The notes under the pieces were generated by a model. The model made no database searches and was not told the DNA's origin. It was given only the letters and a program-made list of their open reading frames with translations. DNA of 64,000 nucleotides. It comes from Kribbella pratensis (GTDB lineage: Bacteria; Actinomycetota; Actinomycetes; Propionibacteriales; Kribbellaceae). The stretch lies in the NCBI RefSeq assembly GCF_004365355.1, contig NZ_SODP01000004.1:404266-468265 (forward strand), given 5' to 3'. Positions 50,419 through 58,842 of this stretch are shown piece by piece. Position 1 is the first letter of the stretch. The number at the start of each line of letters is the position of its first letter. Position numbers and translations under genes: made by a program.

Positions 50419-51225
50419 ATGACGACTGTGCTCGAGCGACCGATCGAGTTCGACTCGCTCCTGGCCACCGTGGCGGCCGTCGAGGACCTGAGCCCGCACC
50501 TGCGCCGCGTGACGTTCGTCGCACCGAGGATCGCCGAGGCGGTCACAGCCGGCCCTGACCAGCGGATCAAGGTCCTGCTCGCGCCGCCGAACGGCACCGC
50601 GATCAAGCTGCCGTCCGGACCCGAGTGGTACGCCGAATGGTGCGCGCAGCCCGTCGACGAGCGTTTCATCATGCGGACGTACACCGTGCGCGCACTCCGG
50701 CCGGAGGTCGCCGAACTCGACGTCGAGTTCGTCCTGCACGGGGTCAACGGGCCGGCGTCGGCGTGGGTCAGCCAGGCCCGGGTCGGCGACGCCGTCGGTC
50801 TGCTGCTGCCGTTCGCGGTCGACACCACGAGCATCAAGGGACTGCTGCACTCCGGCGTCGACTACGTGCCGCCGGCAAGCAGCGTGCGTCGGATCCTGGT
50901 CGCGGACGAGACCGCGCTTCCGGCGGTGGCCGGCATCCTCGAGGAGCTGCCGGCCGACGTACATGCGACCGTGTTCATCGCCGTACCTGATGCTGCTGAC
51001 GTGCGGCCGCTGCCGGGGAATGCTGACATCACCTGGGTCGCCGACGGATCGTTGCTGGAGGCACTCAAGTCGGCGACGCTGCCGTTCGACGCGGACTACT
51101 CCTGGGTCGCCGGCGAGTCCTCGATGATCAAGTCGGTACGCCGCCACCTGGTCAATGTCGTCGGGATGCCGAAGACGTCGATCTCGTTCCAGGGCTACTG
51201 GAAGCGCGGCGAAGCCCACTGCTGA
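50419..51225 (+). CDS. Siderophore-interacting protein (FAD-dependent ferric reductase family)
   Basis: 268 residues from ATG 50419, with GGAGAA 9 bp upstream. FAD-binding motif MRTYTVR (residues 90s) with the preceding beta-barrel, and VLHGVNGPASAWVSQARVGD; the C-terminal part has ADETALPAVAGILEELP and WVAGESSMIKSVRRHLV. These flavoproteins reduce ferric siderophores to release iron in the cytoplasm. The iron box upstream ties it to the divergent importer. Confidence 0.93.
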   Translation: MTTVLERPIEFDSLLATVAAVEDLSPHLRRVTFVAPRIAEAVTAGPDQRIKVLLAPPNGTAIKLPSGPEWYAEWCAQPVDERFIMRTYTVRALRPEVAELDVEFVLHGVNGPASAWVSQARVGDAVGLLLPFAVDTTSIKGLLHSGVDYVPPASSVRRILVADETALPAVAGILEELPADVHATVFIAVPDAADVRPLPGNADITWVADGSLLEALKSATLPFDADYSWVAGESSMIKSVRRHLVNVVGMPKTSISFQGYWKRGEAHC

Positions 51226-51309
51226 AGATCCGGGAGAGCCGGAGGGCAGTGTTGAATTCCTTCCCCACCCCACCGCCCCGGTCGGCCCAGCCCTCCCGGA
51301 AGTCTTCAG
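51222..51309. terminator. Long inverted repeat between convergent genes, likely bidirectional terminator
   Basis: CTGAAGA plus TCCGGGAG (51222-51236) pairs with CTCCCGGA (51293-51300) and TCTTCAG (51303-51309), with a 2-nt bulge and a 56-nt interior that is itself GC-rich. It fills the whole 84-bp gap between the two stop codons. Confidence 0.55.
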
Positions 51310-52506
51310 CTAGGACGGGTTCTCCGCGTGGGTCAGCGTCTCCCACGCGACGAACAGGTTGTTCGAACCCGCCGGGCGACGGGACTCGGTCAGCGCCTGG
51401 GTGTTCGACATCGCGATCCCCAGCCGGGTGTGCAGCGCGTTGTAGCCGACCTCGGTGATCGGGCCGAGGCCGCGGTTCACCGTGCCGTTGCAGAGCCAGG
51501 ACGGCACCGGCTCCAGGTTGCGCTCCCAGCGGGACTGGAACCCGAGCGCCTGGCGGAGCCGCTCACCGAACTCCGGGTACATGTCGATGCCCTGGATCCG
51601 CGCGGTCTCCAGCACATGCGAGATCGACGAGATGCCGTAGCCGGTGTGGGTGAAGTCGCGGCAGGTCTCCTGAGTCAAGCCTGTCACGAATGTCCCCTGG
51701 CCCTGCCAGTAGCTGACGATCTTGTCGCGGGTGTTGAGGTTCTGGCTCGGCACCGTCTTCGGCAGCGCGCCGTCGGACTCCAGGTAGACGTACGCCGGAA
51801 CGCGCAGCCGGTACAGCGAGATCGCCTTGTCGTAGATGGTCCTGTCCTCGAGGAACACACCGATGCCCTGGAGGGCCTCGGTCATGCTCAACTCCCAGTT
51901 CCCGTTGGAGTTCGAGCCGTTGATCATCTCCGGCACATAGACATTGCGCAGCATGGTCGCGAACCGGCCCGAGTTCGGCCAGTTGCCGTAGACGTGCTTG
52001 ATGATCTCCGCAGCCTTCGGCCACGAGGAGGCGGACCAGGCCGTCTGCAGCGGTGCGTTGCTGTTGGTGTGGTCCGTGATCGTCGCCGACCACGCGTCCA
52101 TCAACTGGATCGACTTCTGCGCGTACCGGTCGTCACGCGTCAGGTACCAGAGCAGAGCATCCGTGTACGCCGCGATGGCGTCCTCGCGCTCGTCGGTGCA
52201 GCCGAGGTTCGGGTTCGAGTACGGGCCGCATTCGACCACCGCTCGCGGTTTCGGGGTACGGGAGAGGGATGCGTACGTGCTGCTCTTGGCCTGATTGAAC
52301 GCGTTGGTCCACGGCTGCGCGCCGGCCTGCACCTTGGCCCGGACGAAGTCGAGTTGAGCCACGCTCACACCGACACCGGGATGGGTGAACGTGGCCGGTG
52401 CATCCTCCGTCGCCGGAGCGTTCGAGGACGCGACTGCGGGGCTGCTGAGGGTCCCGGCAACCAGCGCAGCACAGGCTGCGGCCAGGACCAAGGGTTTCTT
52501 TCTCAT
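51310..52506 (-). CDS. Secreted alginate lyase-like protein (PF05426 fold)
   Basis: 398 residues from ATG 52506. Signal peptide (MRKKPLVLAAACAALVAGTL, cleaved near residue 27), then an alpha/alpha-toroid protein: HPGVGVSVAQLDFVRAKVQAGAQPW, YTDALLWYLTRDDRYAQK, NSNGNWELSMTEALQGIGVF and TCRDFTHTGYGISSI. These match the Alginate_lyase Pfam family, whose members cleave uronic-acid polymers by beta-elimination; His, Asn, Tyr residues in the NGNWE and HTGY segments are candidates for catalysis. The substrate in a soil actinomycete could be another polyuronate. Confidence 0.8.
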   Translation of the reverse strand: MRKKPLVLAAACAALVAGTLSSPAVASSNAPATEDAPATFTHPGVGVSVAQLDFVRAKVQAGAQPWTNAFNQAKSSTYASLSRTPKPRAVVECGPYSNPNLGCTDEREDAIAAYTDALLWYLTRDDRYAQKSIQLMDAWSATITDHTNSNAPLQTAWSASSWPKAAEIIKHVYGNWPNSGRFATMLRNVYVPEMINGSNSNGNWELSMTEALQGIGVFLEDRTIYDKAISLYRLRVPAYVYLESDGALPKTVPSQNLNTRDKIVSYWQGQGTFVTGLTQETCRDFTHTGYGISSISHVLETARIQGIDMYPEFGERLRQALGFQSRWERNLEPVPSWLCNGTVNRGLGPITEVGYNALHTRLGIAMSNTQALTESRRPAGSNNLFVAWETLTHAENPS

Positions 52507-52677
52507 GGGCGGTGTCCTGTCTTTCGGGGCGGTGGACACGTGCGCTTCCCCCACTAGCGCAGGGTCTTTGCGAAAGTGTTGACGACGTGAAGCAAGGGCG
52601 TCAACACCCCAGCCGGAACGGAACAGGCGGCCAGGTTTTCCCAGCTCAGTGGAACAAAGTGAGAGTTTGTCCCACCA
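52507..52677. other. Upstream region of the lyase gene
   Basis: 171 bp between the lyase start and the PPOX stop, both on the minus strand. An imperfect hairpin (about 52650-52674, GGAACAAA against TTTGTCCC) may end the PPOX transcript. No other feature is visible. Confidence 0.3.
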
Positions 52678-53073
52678 CTAGTGACCGCGCTGGCTGGTGA
52701 TCTTCTCGACGACGATGCTCGTCGCGTACCGCGTCGTACCCGGCGGCTCGACGTCGGTCCAGCCGCCGGTGTACTTCCGCGCGACCGCCTGCTCCAGCAC
52801 CAACTCCGGATCCGGCACCAGATCATCGATCCGGCCACGCAGCTCGACGTAGTACGTCGGCCGAGCCGGGTCGACGACGACCAGCGAGATCGCCGGGTTG
52901 CGCTGCAGGTTCCGCAGCTTCTGCCGTCCGTCGACCAGGCTGATGCGCACCCGCTCGCCGTCCCAGAGGAACCACAGTGGCGTCACCTGCGGCTCGCCGC
53001 GCCCGCCGATCGTCCCGACCATCGCGATCGCCTTCGAGGACAGCAGGTCGTGAAACTCGCTCGGAATCTCCAC
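52678..53073 (-). CDS. PPOX-class F420-dependent oxidoreductase-like protein
   Basis: 131 residues from GTG 53073, 4 bp after the TetR stop. Split-barrel segments: SSKAIAMVGTIGGRGEPQVTPLWFLWDGE (residues 12-40 in pieces), RQKLRNLQRNPAISLVVVDP and YVELRGRIDDLV. This is the small actinobacterial PPOX family with a predicted F420 or FMN site. Cotranscribed with the TetR gene, and so probably under the same control as the divergent SDR. Confidence 0.85.
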   Translation of the reverse strand: MEIPSEFHDLLSSKAIAMVGTIGGRGEPQVTPLWFLWDGERVRISLVDGRQKLRNLQRNPAISLVVVDPARPTYYVELRGRIDDLVPDPELVLEQAVARKYTGGWTDVEPPGTTRYATSIVVEKITSQRGH

Positions 53074-53077
53074 GGGC

Positions 53078-53662
53078 TCAGTTGAGGGCGAACTCGCCGG
53101 CGTGCACGCCGGCGGCGTCCAACAGCGCCGCAGCCGTGACTGCGCCGATGCCGCCGAGCGGTTGGGCGCGGACGACGGCGCGTGCGTTCGCGCCGTCGAA
53201 GACCATCGTGAGCTGGATCGCCAGCGTCGACGGATCCTCGGCGCCGGCCTTCACCAGCTCGCGGTGGAAGAAGTCGGTGAGCTGCTGCTTGAAGTGCCGC
53301 GCCACCACCGACCCGGGGTGCTCCGGATTCTTCAGCTCCACCGCTGTACTCACGTACGGGCAGCCGAGGTAGTTGCCTGAAGCAACCAGCTCGTCCTGAC
53401 GCTCGAACACGGTGAGGATCCGTTCCCGCGGCGACCGGTCATCCTCGGGCCCCGGGTGCAGCAACAGCTGGTAGGCCGGGCCGCGGCTGGCGAGACTCTC
53501 CGCGATCAGCTCGTCCTTCGACCGGAACAGCTGATACATCGACTTCTTCGACACCCCGGCCGCCTTGCAGAGCGCGTCCACTCCGATGTTCACGCCGTCG
53601 CGGTAGAAGAGTTCCCCCGCGGCGTCCAGCAGTCGCTCACGGGGTGTCGCCGAAGTGCTCAT
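53078..53662 (-). CDS. TetR-family transcriptional regulator
   Basis: 194 residues from ATG 53662. Helix-turn-helix at about residues 6-52 (RERLLDAAGELFYRDGVNIGVDALCKAAGVSKKSMYQLF in pieces); the C-terminal TetR_C-like domain has CPYVSTAVELKNPEHPG. It is divergent from an SDR gene, with two palindromic operators between them, and lies ahead of a PPOX gene on its own strand. Confidence 0.92.
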   Translation of the reverse strand: MSTSATPRERLLDAAGELFYRDGVNIGVDALCKAAGVSKKSMYQLFRSKDELIAESLASRGPAYQLLLHPGPEDDRSPRERILTVFERQDELVASGNYLGCPYVSTAVELKNPEHPGSVVARHFKQQLTDFFHRELVKAGAEDPSTLAIQLTMVFDGANARAVVRAQPLGGIGAVTAAALLDAAGVHAGEFALN

Positions 53663-53684
53663 GGAACGAGGGTACCGCTTGGAT

Positions 53685-53713
53685 TTGAAAACGGAAACCG
53701 ATCGGTTTACTGT
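53685..53713 (+). promoter_or_regulatory. SDR promoter overlapped by operator
   Basis: TTGAAA (53685-53690), 17-bp spacer, TACTGT (53708-53713). The first palindrome (53695-53708) fills the spacer, so repressor binding would exclude polymerase. Confidence 0.6.
53695..53708. promoter_or_regulatory. TetR operator 1 (perfect palindrome)
   Basis: AAACCGATCGGTTT is a perfect 14-bp palindrome in the divergent gap between TetR and SDR genes. Confidence 0.75.
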
Positions 53714-53717
53714 GAGC

Positions 53718-53733
53718 GAAACAGATCGGTTTC
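53718..53733. promoter_or_regulatory. TetR operator 2 (imperfect palindrome)
   Basis: GAAACAGATCGGTTTC has one mismatched pair (A/G) over 16 bp. Its centre is 24 bp from the centre of operator 1, so two dimers could bind on related faces of the DNA. Confidence 0.65.
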
Positions 53734-53750
53734 CTCTCAAGGAGTTTCAG

Positions 53751-54461
53751 ATGACCACACTCGAAGGCGCCGTTGTCCTCGTCACCGGCGGGCAGCGCGG
53801 CATCGGCAAGGCCCTCGTCGACGACCTGCTGAACCGCGGCGCCGCCAAGATCTACGCGACGGCTCGTACGCCGAAGCCGAGCACCGATCCGCGCGTCGTA
53901 CCGCTGCCGCTCGAGGTCACCGACCAGGACTCGATCGACGCCCTGGCCGCGGCCGCCCCGGACGTCACGATCCTGATCAACAACGCCGGCGCCGGCTCGC
54001 CGGACACCTACCTGGACAGCTCGATCGAGGACGTCCGCGCGGTCTTCGACGCGAACTTCTTCGGCCCGCTGCAGCTCACCAAAGCATTCGTCCCGATCAT
54101 CGAGCGCAACGGCGGCGGCCACATCCTCAACGCCCACTCGGCCCTGTCCTGGGTCGGCCGGCACGGTGCGTACTCCGCGACCAAGGCGGCGTTCTGGCTG
54201 CAGTCCAACGCGATCCGCCTCGAGCTGCTCAACCGCGGCATCGGCGTCACCGGCCTGCACATGGGGTACGTCGACACCGATATGGCCTCCGGGGTCACCG
54301 CCCCGAAGTCCCGCCCCGAGGACATCGCCAAGCAGGCCCTCGACGGCATCGAGTCCGGCGCTCACGAGGTCCTCGCCGACGACACCGCCCGCGGCGCCAA
54401 GGCCGCGATCTCCGGCGACCTGACCGCCGTCTATCCCGAACTCGCGGACGTCAGCCACTGA
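53751..54461 (+). CDS. Short-chain dehydrogenase/reductase
   Basis: 236 residues from ATG 53751, with AAGGAG 6 bp upstream. Cofactor motif TGGQRGIGK (residues 13-21), NNAG (about 82-85), catalytic Ser-Tyr-Lys in HSALSW and AYSATKAAF. The basic residues after the second strand (ATARTPK) favour NADP(H). Substrate unknown. Expression should be induced when the divergent TetR releases its two operators. Confidence 0.92.
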   Translation: MTTLEGAVVLVTGGQRGIGKALVDDLLNRGAAKIYATARTPKPSTDPRVVPLPLEVTDQDSIDALAAAAPDVTILINNAGAGSPDTYLDSSIEDVRAVFDANFFGPLQLTKAFVPIIERNGGGHILNAHSALSWVGRHGAYSATKAAFWLQSNAIRLELLNRGIGVTGLHMGYVDTDMASGVTAPKSRPEDIAKQALDGIESGAHEVLADDTARGAKAAISGDLTAVYPELADVSH

Positions 54462-54476
54462 CCAACCCGGGGTCGC

Positions 54477-54507
54477 CGACGGGTCGCACGCTCCACGCGA
54501 CCCGTCG
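54477..54507. terminator. Bidirectional terminator hairpin
   Basis: CGACGGGTCGC (54477-54487) pairs perfectly with GCGACCCGTCG (54497-54507), 11-bp arms and a 9-nt loop, between the stop codons of the convergent SDR and DJ-1 genes. Confidence 0.75.
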
Positions 54508-54516
54508 CGGTCGTCC

Positions 54517-55125
54517 TCAGACCGGTTGGTCAGTGTCCGAGATCCAGACGTCCCGGTCTCTGGCGTACTCCATCGCACCCGCGATCCCGTCGGCGACGTC
54601 CGCACCGAGTTCACGCTCGACGACGTGCAGCGCGAGATCGATTCCGCAGGTGATTCCACCGGCCGTGACGAGGGTGCCGTCGTCGACGACCCGGTTGGTC
54701 TTCAGGTCAGCGCCGAACGCCTCCAACTCCGCCCATGCACCGCGGTTCGTCGTGGCCGGACGCCCCTTCACCAGCCCGGCCTCGGCGAGCAGCATCGAGC
54801 CGGTGCACACCGAGCCGATCCACTGCAGCGAGGGCGCCAACGCGGCGATCCGCTCCGGCATCACACCACGCCGAGCCTCGGCCCACGCGCCCTTCTCCGC
54901 CCGGTTCATCCACCCGCCGCCCGGAACGAAGAGCGCATCGGGCTGCCCCAGGCCTTCCGGCGCCTTGAACTGCAGGCCGTGCAGCCCGGTCACGTCGGCC
55001 GGCCCGTCCAGCCCGACGAGCGCCAGCTCGAACTGAGGCCGCCGCGCCGCGTGACTCCAGACCTCGAACGGCCCCATCACATCCATCTCGTCCACACCGT
55101 CGAACACCAGGATCTCGATTCGCAT
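54517..55125 (-). CDS. DJ-1/PfpI-family protein
   Basis: 202 residues from ATG 55125, preceded by GGTGGGGG. Fold features: RIEILVFDGVDEMDVMGPFEVW, DALFVPGGGW, and the nucleophile elbow SVCTGSMLLAEAGLVKGRPATT, where Cys is about residue 106. The family includes isonitrile hydratases, glyoxalase III-like enzymes and regulators of AraC type; only the single domain is present. Conserved Glu and His partners are not obvious (TTNRGAW). Confidence 0.88.
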   Translation of the reverse strand: MRIEILVFDGVDEMDVMGPFEVWSHAARRPQFELALVGLDGPADVTGLHGLQFKAPEGLGQPDALFVPGGGWMNRAEKGAWAEARRGVMPERIAALAPSLQWIGSVCTGSMLLAEAGLVKGRPATTNRGAWAELEAFGADLKTNRVVDDGTLVTAGGITCGIDLALHVVERELGADVADGIAGAMEYARDRDVWISDTDQPV

Positions 55126-55203
55126 ACCCCCACCCAACCGGCGCGGCGGCGAGCGCGGCCAGTGGCCACGACGCCGCTGTTCGCAAGGATCTGGCCATCA
55201 TCC

Positions 55204-55524
55204 TCAGACCAGGACGTCGGTGGCCTTGTGCTTGCGGTCGACGCCCTCGACGAAGATCACCACACCGTCGGAGTTCTCGGTCCGCAACGGCAGGATCTCG
55301 CGGTAGTCGGGCGACTCGTACCAGTCCCGTAGGTGGTCGTAGTCCGGGAACTCGATCACGATCGGCGTCCCTTCCCACTCCCCCTCGATCTGCTCGGGCT
55401 TCGCCCCGTGGACGAGGAAGTAACCGTCGTACGGCGCGAGCGTCTCGTCGATTCGCTCGAGGTACTCGACGATGTCCGCGCCCATCCGGACGTTGCGCAG
55501 GTAAGCGATCGCGTAAGCCTTCAT
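55204..55524 (-). CDS. DUF1330 family protein
   Basis: 106 residues from ATG 55524 (ATG 55536 possible). A dimeric alpha/beta-barrel (ferredoxin-like) protein: MKAYAIAYLRNV, YLERIDETLAPYDGYFLVHG, EGEWEGTPIVIEFPDYDHLRDWYESPDY. Known structures dimerise, with no proven reaction. Downstream is the DJ-1 gene on the same strand after a 78-bp gap. Confidence 0.88.
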   Translation of the reverse strand: MKAYAIAYLRNVRMGADIVEYLERIDETLAPYDGYFLVHGAKPEQIEGEWEGTPIVIEFPDYDHLRDWYESPDYREILPLRTENSDGVVIFVEGVDRKHKATDVLV

Positions 55525-55613
55525 TCTCCGTGTCATGGCTCCAGCCTTGACCACGGGGAGAATTCGCACGATTACCTCTGACGTCATCAGGAGGCCTTGA
55601 TCTGCTCCCGACG

Positions 55614-55619
55614 TACCGT
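55614..55619 (+). promoter_or_regulatory. -10 hexamer for leaderless kinase transcript
   Basis: TACCGT followed by exactly 7 nt and ATG 55627; no ribosome site. The -35 region is weak. Confidence 0.4.
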
Positions 55620-55626
55620 AGATGCC

Positions 55627-57540
55627 ATGTCAGTCACAGGGGGACCGCCTTCCACCCACGCGGAGGAGGTGGAGGACGAGCGGCTCGGGCCGTACCGGTT
55701 GATCCGGCGGCTGGGCCAGGGCGGCATGGGAGTCGTCTACCTCGCCGAAGGCCCTGAGCACCAGGAGGTCGCGGTCAAGGTACTGCGGCCGCACGTCGCT
55801 CACGACCCGATCGCCCGGGCCCGGTTGCAGCGCGAGGCGACCACGCTGCAGAAGGTGGACCACCCCGGTGTGGCCGGCATCCTCGACCACGACCTGGAGG
55901 CCGAGCGACCCTACCTGGTGACGCGTTTCGTGCCGGGACGGCCGCTGGACGAGCAGGTGGACGAGCGCGGCCCGCTGACTCCCCGCAAGTGGTTGCCGCT
56001 GGCCGGCTGCCTGGCCGAGTCGCTGCAGGCGATCCACGCGGTCGGCGTGATCCACCGCGACCTGAAGCCCGGCAACGTGATGATGTTCAACGGCAAGCCG
56101 GTGATGATCGACTTCGGCATCGCCCAGGCCGCCGACGACCTGCGACTCACCCAGACCGGTCTGGTGATCGGTACGCCGGGCTATCTGGCGCCCGAACTCA
56201 TCGAGGGCGAGATGGTGTCGCAGTCTGCGGACTGGTGGGGCTGGGCGGCCACTGTGGCGTTCGCTGCGACTGGACGCCGGCCTTTCGGCAAGGGTCCGTT
56301 CGAGGCGGTGCTGGCGCGCGTGCACTCCGGTCAGGCTGACCTGGAGGGTCTGGACCCGCGACTGAAGCCACTGCTCGCCGCGGCGCTCTCTCCGAGCAAG
56401 GCCGACCGGCCGACGCAGGAAGAGATCATGAACGGTCTCACCCGGTACTCCGAAGGTCGTGACGCGCTCCTGCCCCGCGAGACGCCTACGGTCGCTGCCG
56501 TACCGCCGACCCGGCTCGTGACGAAGCTCCTGCCGACGGAAGAAGAGTCTGGCGGACCTACACCTACTGAGGTGGCTCAGCTTGTGCCGCCGGTGATCCC
56601 ACCGCTGTCCGCCTTCACTCCGATCCGCGACAAGCTCCGGGACGCTACGGCGAAGAAGCCAGCCGCCGGCGTGCCACCGCATCCGGCGACGTACAGCCCG
56701 GCGCCCAACGCAGCTGCTCCCGCTGGGATGCCGTTGCCGTACCAGAGCGGTCCACCGGCGCCGTACGCACAGCCGTACTCACAGCCCTACCCGCAGCCGT
56801 ACCAGCAGGCTGGTCCGCCGGCGACCGTTCAGCCCGCTCAGCCCGCTCAACCCGCTCAACCCGTGCAGCCTGCGCAGCCCGCCAAGGCCCCGCCGACCGG
56901 TCGGCGTACCGCGGTCATCGTCGGCTTCATGGTCGCCCTGACCGGTCTGATCGCGCTGACGCCTCTGGTCGGCTCAGCGGTCGCCGTCCTACTGCTCGTG
57001 CTCGCACGTACGGTCGACCGTTCGAGTACGGCGTTGATGCGGCGCCGTCAGGTCCGCGGACGCTCCGGCAAGTCCGATGGCGTGATCGCAGCAGCCGCCA
57101 GTCCGCTGCAGCTAGCGATGGCTGCGCTGATCACGCTGCCCTGCTTGATCCTTCCGCTGATCATGGCGGTGGTCATCGGCGGCATCGTCACCGCCGTGGC
57201 CGCCACGACGTATGACATCAACTGGCAGCCGCTGTCGGCGGTCGGCTTCGGCAGCGCCGCGCTAACGGCGCTCTTCACTGCCTGGTGGGGTCCCGGTGGC
57301 AGCTCGCTGCGTCGAGGCGCCCACATCGCCGCACGGAACACGTTCCGCGCGCACTGGCTCTCCGCGCTGATGGCCGTCGTACTGCTGGCGATCGGCGGCA
57401 TCACGTTCTACCAGGCCACCCAGGGCGCCGGCGCGGAATGGGCACGCACTCCGATCGAGACGCCGAACATCGACCGTCCGACGGTGGGAGATCTGCGCAA
57501 CGCACCGTTCATCCGGGACCTCCCCATCATCGGAAACTGA
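55627..57540 (+). CDS. Ser/Thr protein kinase with Pro/Gln-rich linker and C-terminal membrane domain
   Basis: 637 residues. Kinase domain (about 20-280): LGQGGMGVVYLAE, Lys51 in VAVKVLRP, HRDLKPGN with Asp145, DFG with Asp162 (MIDFGIAQA) and GTPGYLAPELIEG activation segment. All catalytic residues are present. A disordered linker (about 300-430) has PY and QPA repeats. The C-terminal 200 residues hold about four membrane helices and no PASTA or sensor domain, so signalling input probably comes from within the membrane. Stands beside purA, convergent with it by 21 bp. Confidence 0.92.
   Translation: MSVTGGPPSTHAEEVEDERLGPYRLIRRLGQGGMGVVYLAEGPEHQEVAVKVLRPHVAHDPIARARLQREATTLQKVDHPGVAGILDHDLEAERPYLVTRFVPGRPLDEQVDERGPLTPRKWLPLAGCLAESLQAIHAVGVIHRDLKPGNVMMFNGKPVMIDFGIAQAADDLRLTQTGLVIGTPGYLAPELIEGEMVSQSADWWGWAATVAFAATGRRPFGKGPFEAVLARVHSGQADLEGLDPRLKPLLAAALSPSKADRPTQEEIMNGLTRYSEGRDALLPRETPTVAAVPPTRLVTKLLPTEEESGGPTPTEVAQLVPPVIPPLSAFTPIRDKLRDATAKKPAAGVPPHPATYSPAPNAAAPAGMPLPYQSGPPAPYAQPYSQPYPQPYQQAGPPATVQPAQPAQPAQPVQPAQPAKAPPTGRRTAVIVGFMVALTGLIALTPLVGSAVAVLLLVLARTVDRSSTALMRRRQVRGRSGKSDGVIAAAASPLQLAMAALITLPCLILPLIMAVVIGGIVTAVAATTYDINWQPLSAVGFGSAALTALFTAWWGPGGSSLRRGAHIAARNTFRAHWLSALMAVVLLAIGGITFYQATQGAGAEWARTPIETPNIDRPTVGDLRNAPFIRDLPIIGN
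56830..56883 (+). repeat. Six 9-bp in-frame repeats coding QPA
   Basis: Six units of the type CAGCCCGCT encode QPA QPA QPA QPV QPA QPA in the kinase linker (residues 402-419). The copies differ at silent sites, so they are not brand new. Confidence 0.85.
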
Positions 57541-57561
57541 CGACGGGGAGGTCGGCCGGCG

Positions 57562-58842
57562 TTACAGCTGAACGATCTGGCTGCGCTCGGGGCCGACGCC
57601 GATCGCGGAGATCCGAGCGCCGCTGAGCGACTCGACCGCGCGGACGTAGGACTGCGCTTCCTTCGGCAGGTCCTCGAATGTGCGGCAGCCGGTGATGTCG
57701 TCGGACCAGCCGTCGAACTCCTCGTAGACCGGGACCGCGTGGTGGAAGTCGGTCTGGGTCATCGGCATCTCGTCGTTCCGGACGCCGTTCACGTCGTACG
57801 CGACGCAGACCGGGATCTTCTCGCGACCGGTGAGGGTGTCGAGCTTGGTGAGCACGAAGTCCGAGACGCCGTTCACGCGGGCGGCGTACCGGGCGATGAC
57901 CGAGTCGTACCAACCACAGCGACGCGGGCGGCCGGTCGTCGTACCGAACTCGGCGCCCTGCTGGCGCAGCCACTCGCCGTCCGCGTCCAGCAGCTCGGTC
58001 GGGAACGGGCCCTCGCCGACGCGGGTCGTGTACGCCTTCACGACGGCCATCACCCGGTCGATGCGGGTCGGCGGGATGCCGGTGCCGGTGCAGGCGCCCG
58101 CGGAGATCGCGTTCGACGAGGTGACGAACGGGTACGTGCCGTGGTCGACGTCGAGCAGGGTGGCCTGACCGGCCTCCATCAGCACGGTCTTGCCGTCGTC
58201 GAGTGCCTTGTTCAGCAGCAGGCTGGTGTCCGCGACCATCGGCCGCAGTCGGTCGGCGTAGGCCAGCAGCTCGTCCAGCACCTCGCGGATCTCGACCGCG
58301 CGCCGGTTGTAGACCTTCACCAGCAGCTGGTTCTTCTGCTCCAGCGCGCCGGTGACCTTCTGCTCGAGGATCTTCTCGTCGTACAGGTCCTGGATCCGGA
58401 TGCCGACCCGGTTCATCTTGTCGGCGTACGTCGGACCGATACCGCGGCCCGTGGTCCCGATCTTCCGGCTGCCGAGGAACCGCTCGGTGACCTTGTCGAG
58501 AGTCCGGTTGTACGGCGGGATGACGTGCGCGTTCGCGCTGATCACGAGCCGCGACGTGTCCACCCCGCGCGCCTGCAGCGCGTCGAGCTCCTCGAACAGC
58601 ACGCTGAGGTCGACCACGACCCCGTTGCCGATCACCGGGGTCACACCCGGTGTGAGGATGCCGCTCGGGAGCAGGTGCAGCGCGTACTTCTCGGATCCGA
58701 TCACGACCGTGTGGCCGGCGTTGTTGCCGCCGTTGAACTTCACCACGTAGTCGATGACCTCGCCCGTGTTGCCGAGCAGATCGGTCGCCTTGCCTTTGCC
58801 CTCATCGCCCCACTGGGCGCCGACGAGCACGATTGCGGGCAT
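57562..58842 (-). CDS. purA: Adenylosuccinate synthetase (PurA)
   Basis: 426 residues from ATG 58842, with GAGGAGGG 6 bp upstream; the frame is open to 59085 but the added residues are not conserved. Catalyses IMP + aspartate + GTP to adenylosuccinate, the first step to AMP. GTP-binding start VLVGAQWGDEGKGKATDLL, KFNGGNNAGHTVV, GTTGRGIGPTYADK and the base-recognition VLTKLDTLTG are all present. Length is normal. Confidence 0.97.
   Translation of the reverse strand: MPAIVLVGAQWGDEGKGKATDLLGNTGEVIDYVVKFNGGNNAGHTVVIGSEKYALHLLPSGILTPGVTPVIGNGVVVDLSVLFEELDALQARGVDTSRLVISANAHVIPPYNRTLDKVTERFLGSRKIGTTGRGIGPTYADKMNRVGIRIQDLYDEKILEQKVTGALEQKNQLLVKVYNRRAVEIREVLDELLAYADRLRPMVADTSLLLNKALDDGKTVLMEAGQATLLDVDHGTYPFVTSSNAISAGACTGTGIPPTRIDRVMAVVKAYTTRVGEGPFPTELLDADGEWLRQQGAEFGTTTGRPRRCGWYDSVIARYAARVNGVSDFVLTKLDTLTGREKIPVCVAYDVNGVRNDEMPMTQTDFHHAVPVYEEFDGWSDDITGCRTFEDLPKEAQSYVRAVESLSGARISAIGVGPERSQIVQL

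Noticed and set aside
56830..56883. Short regular repeats looking like a CRISPR or satellite
   Set aside because: Units are 9 bp, in frame, and encode QPA in a disordered kinase linker; there are no spacers.
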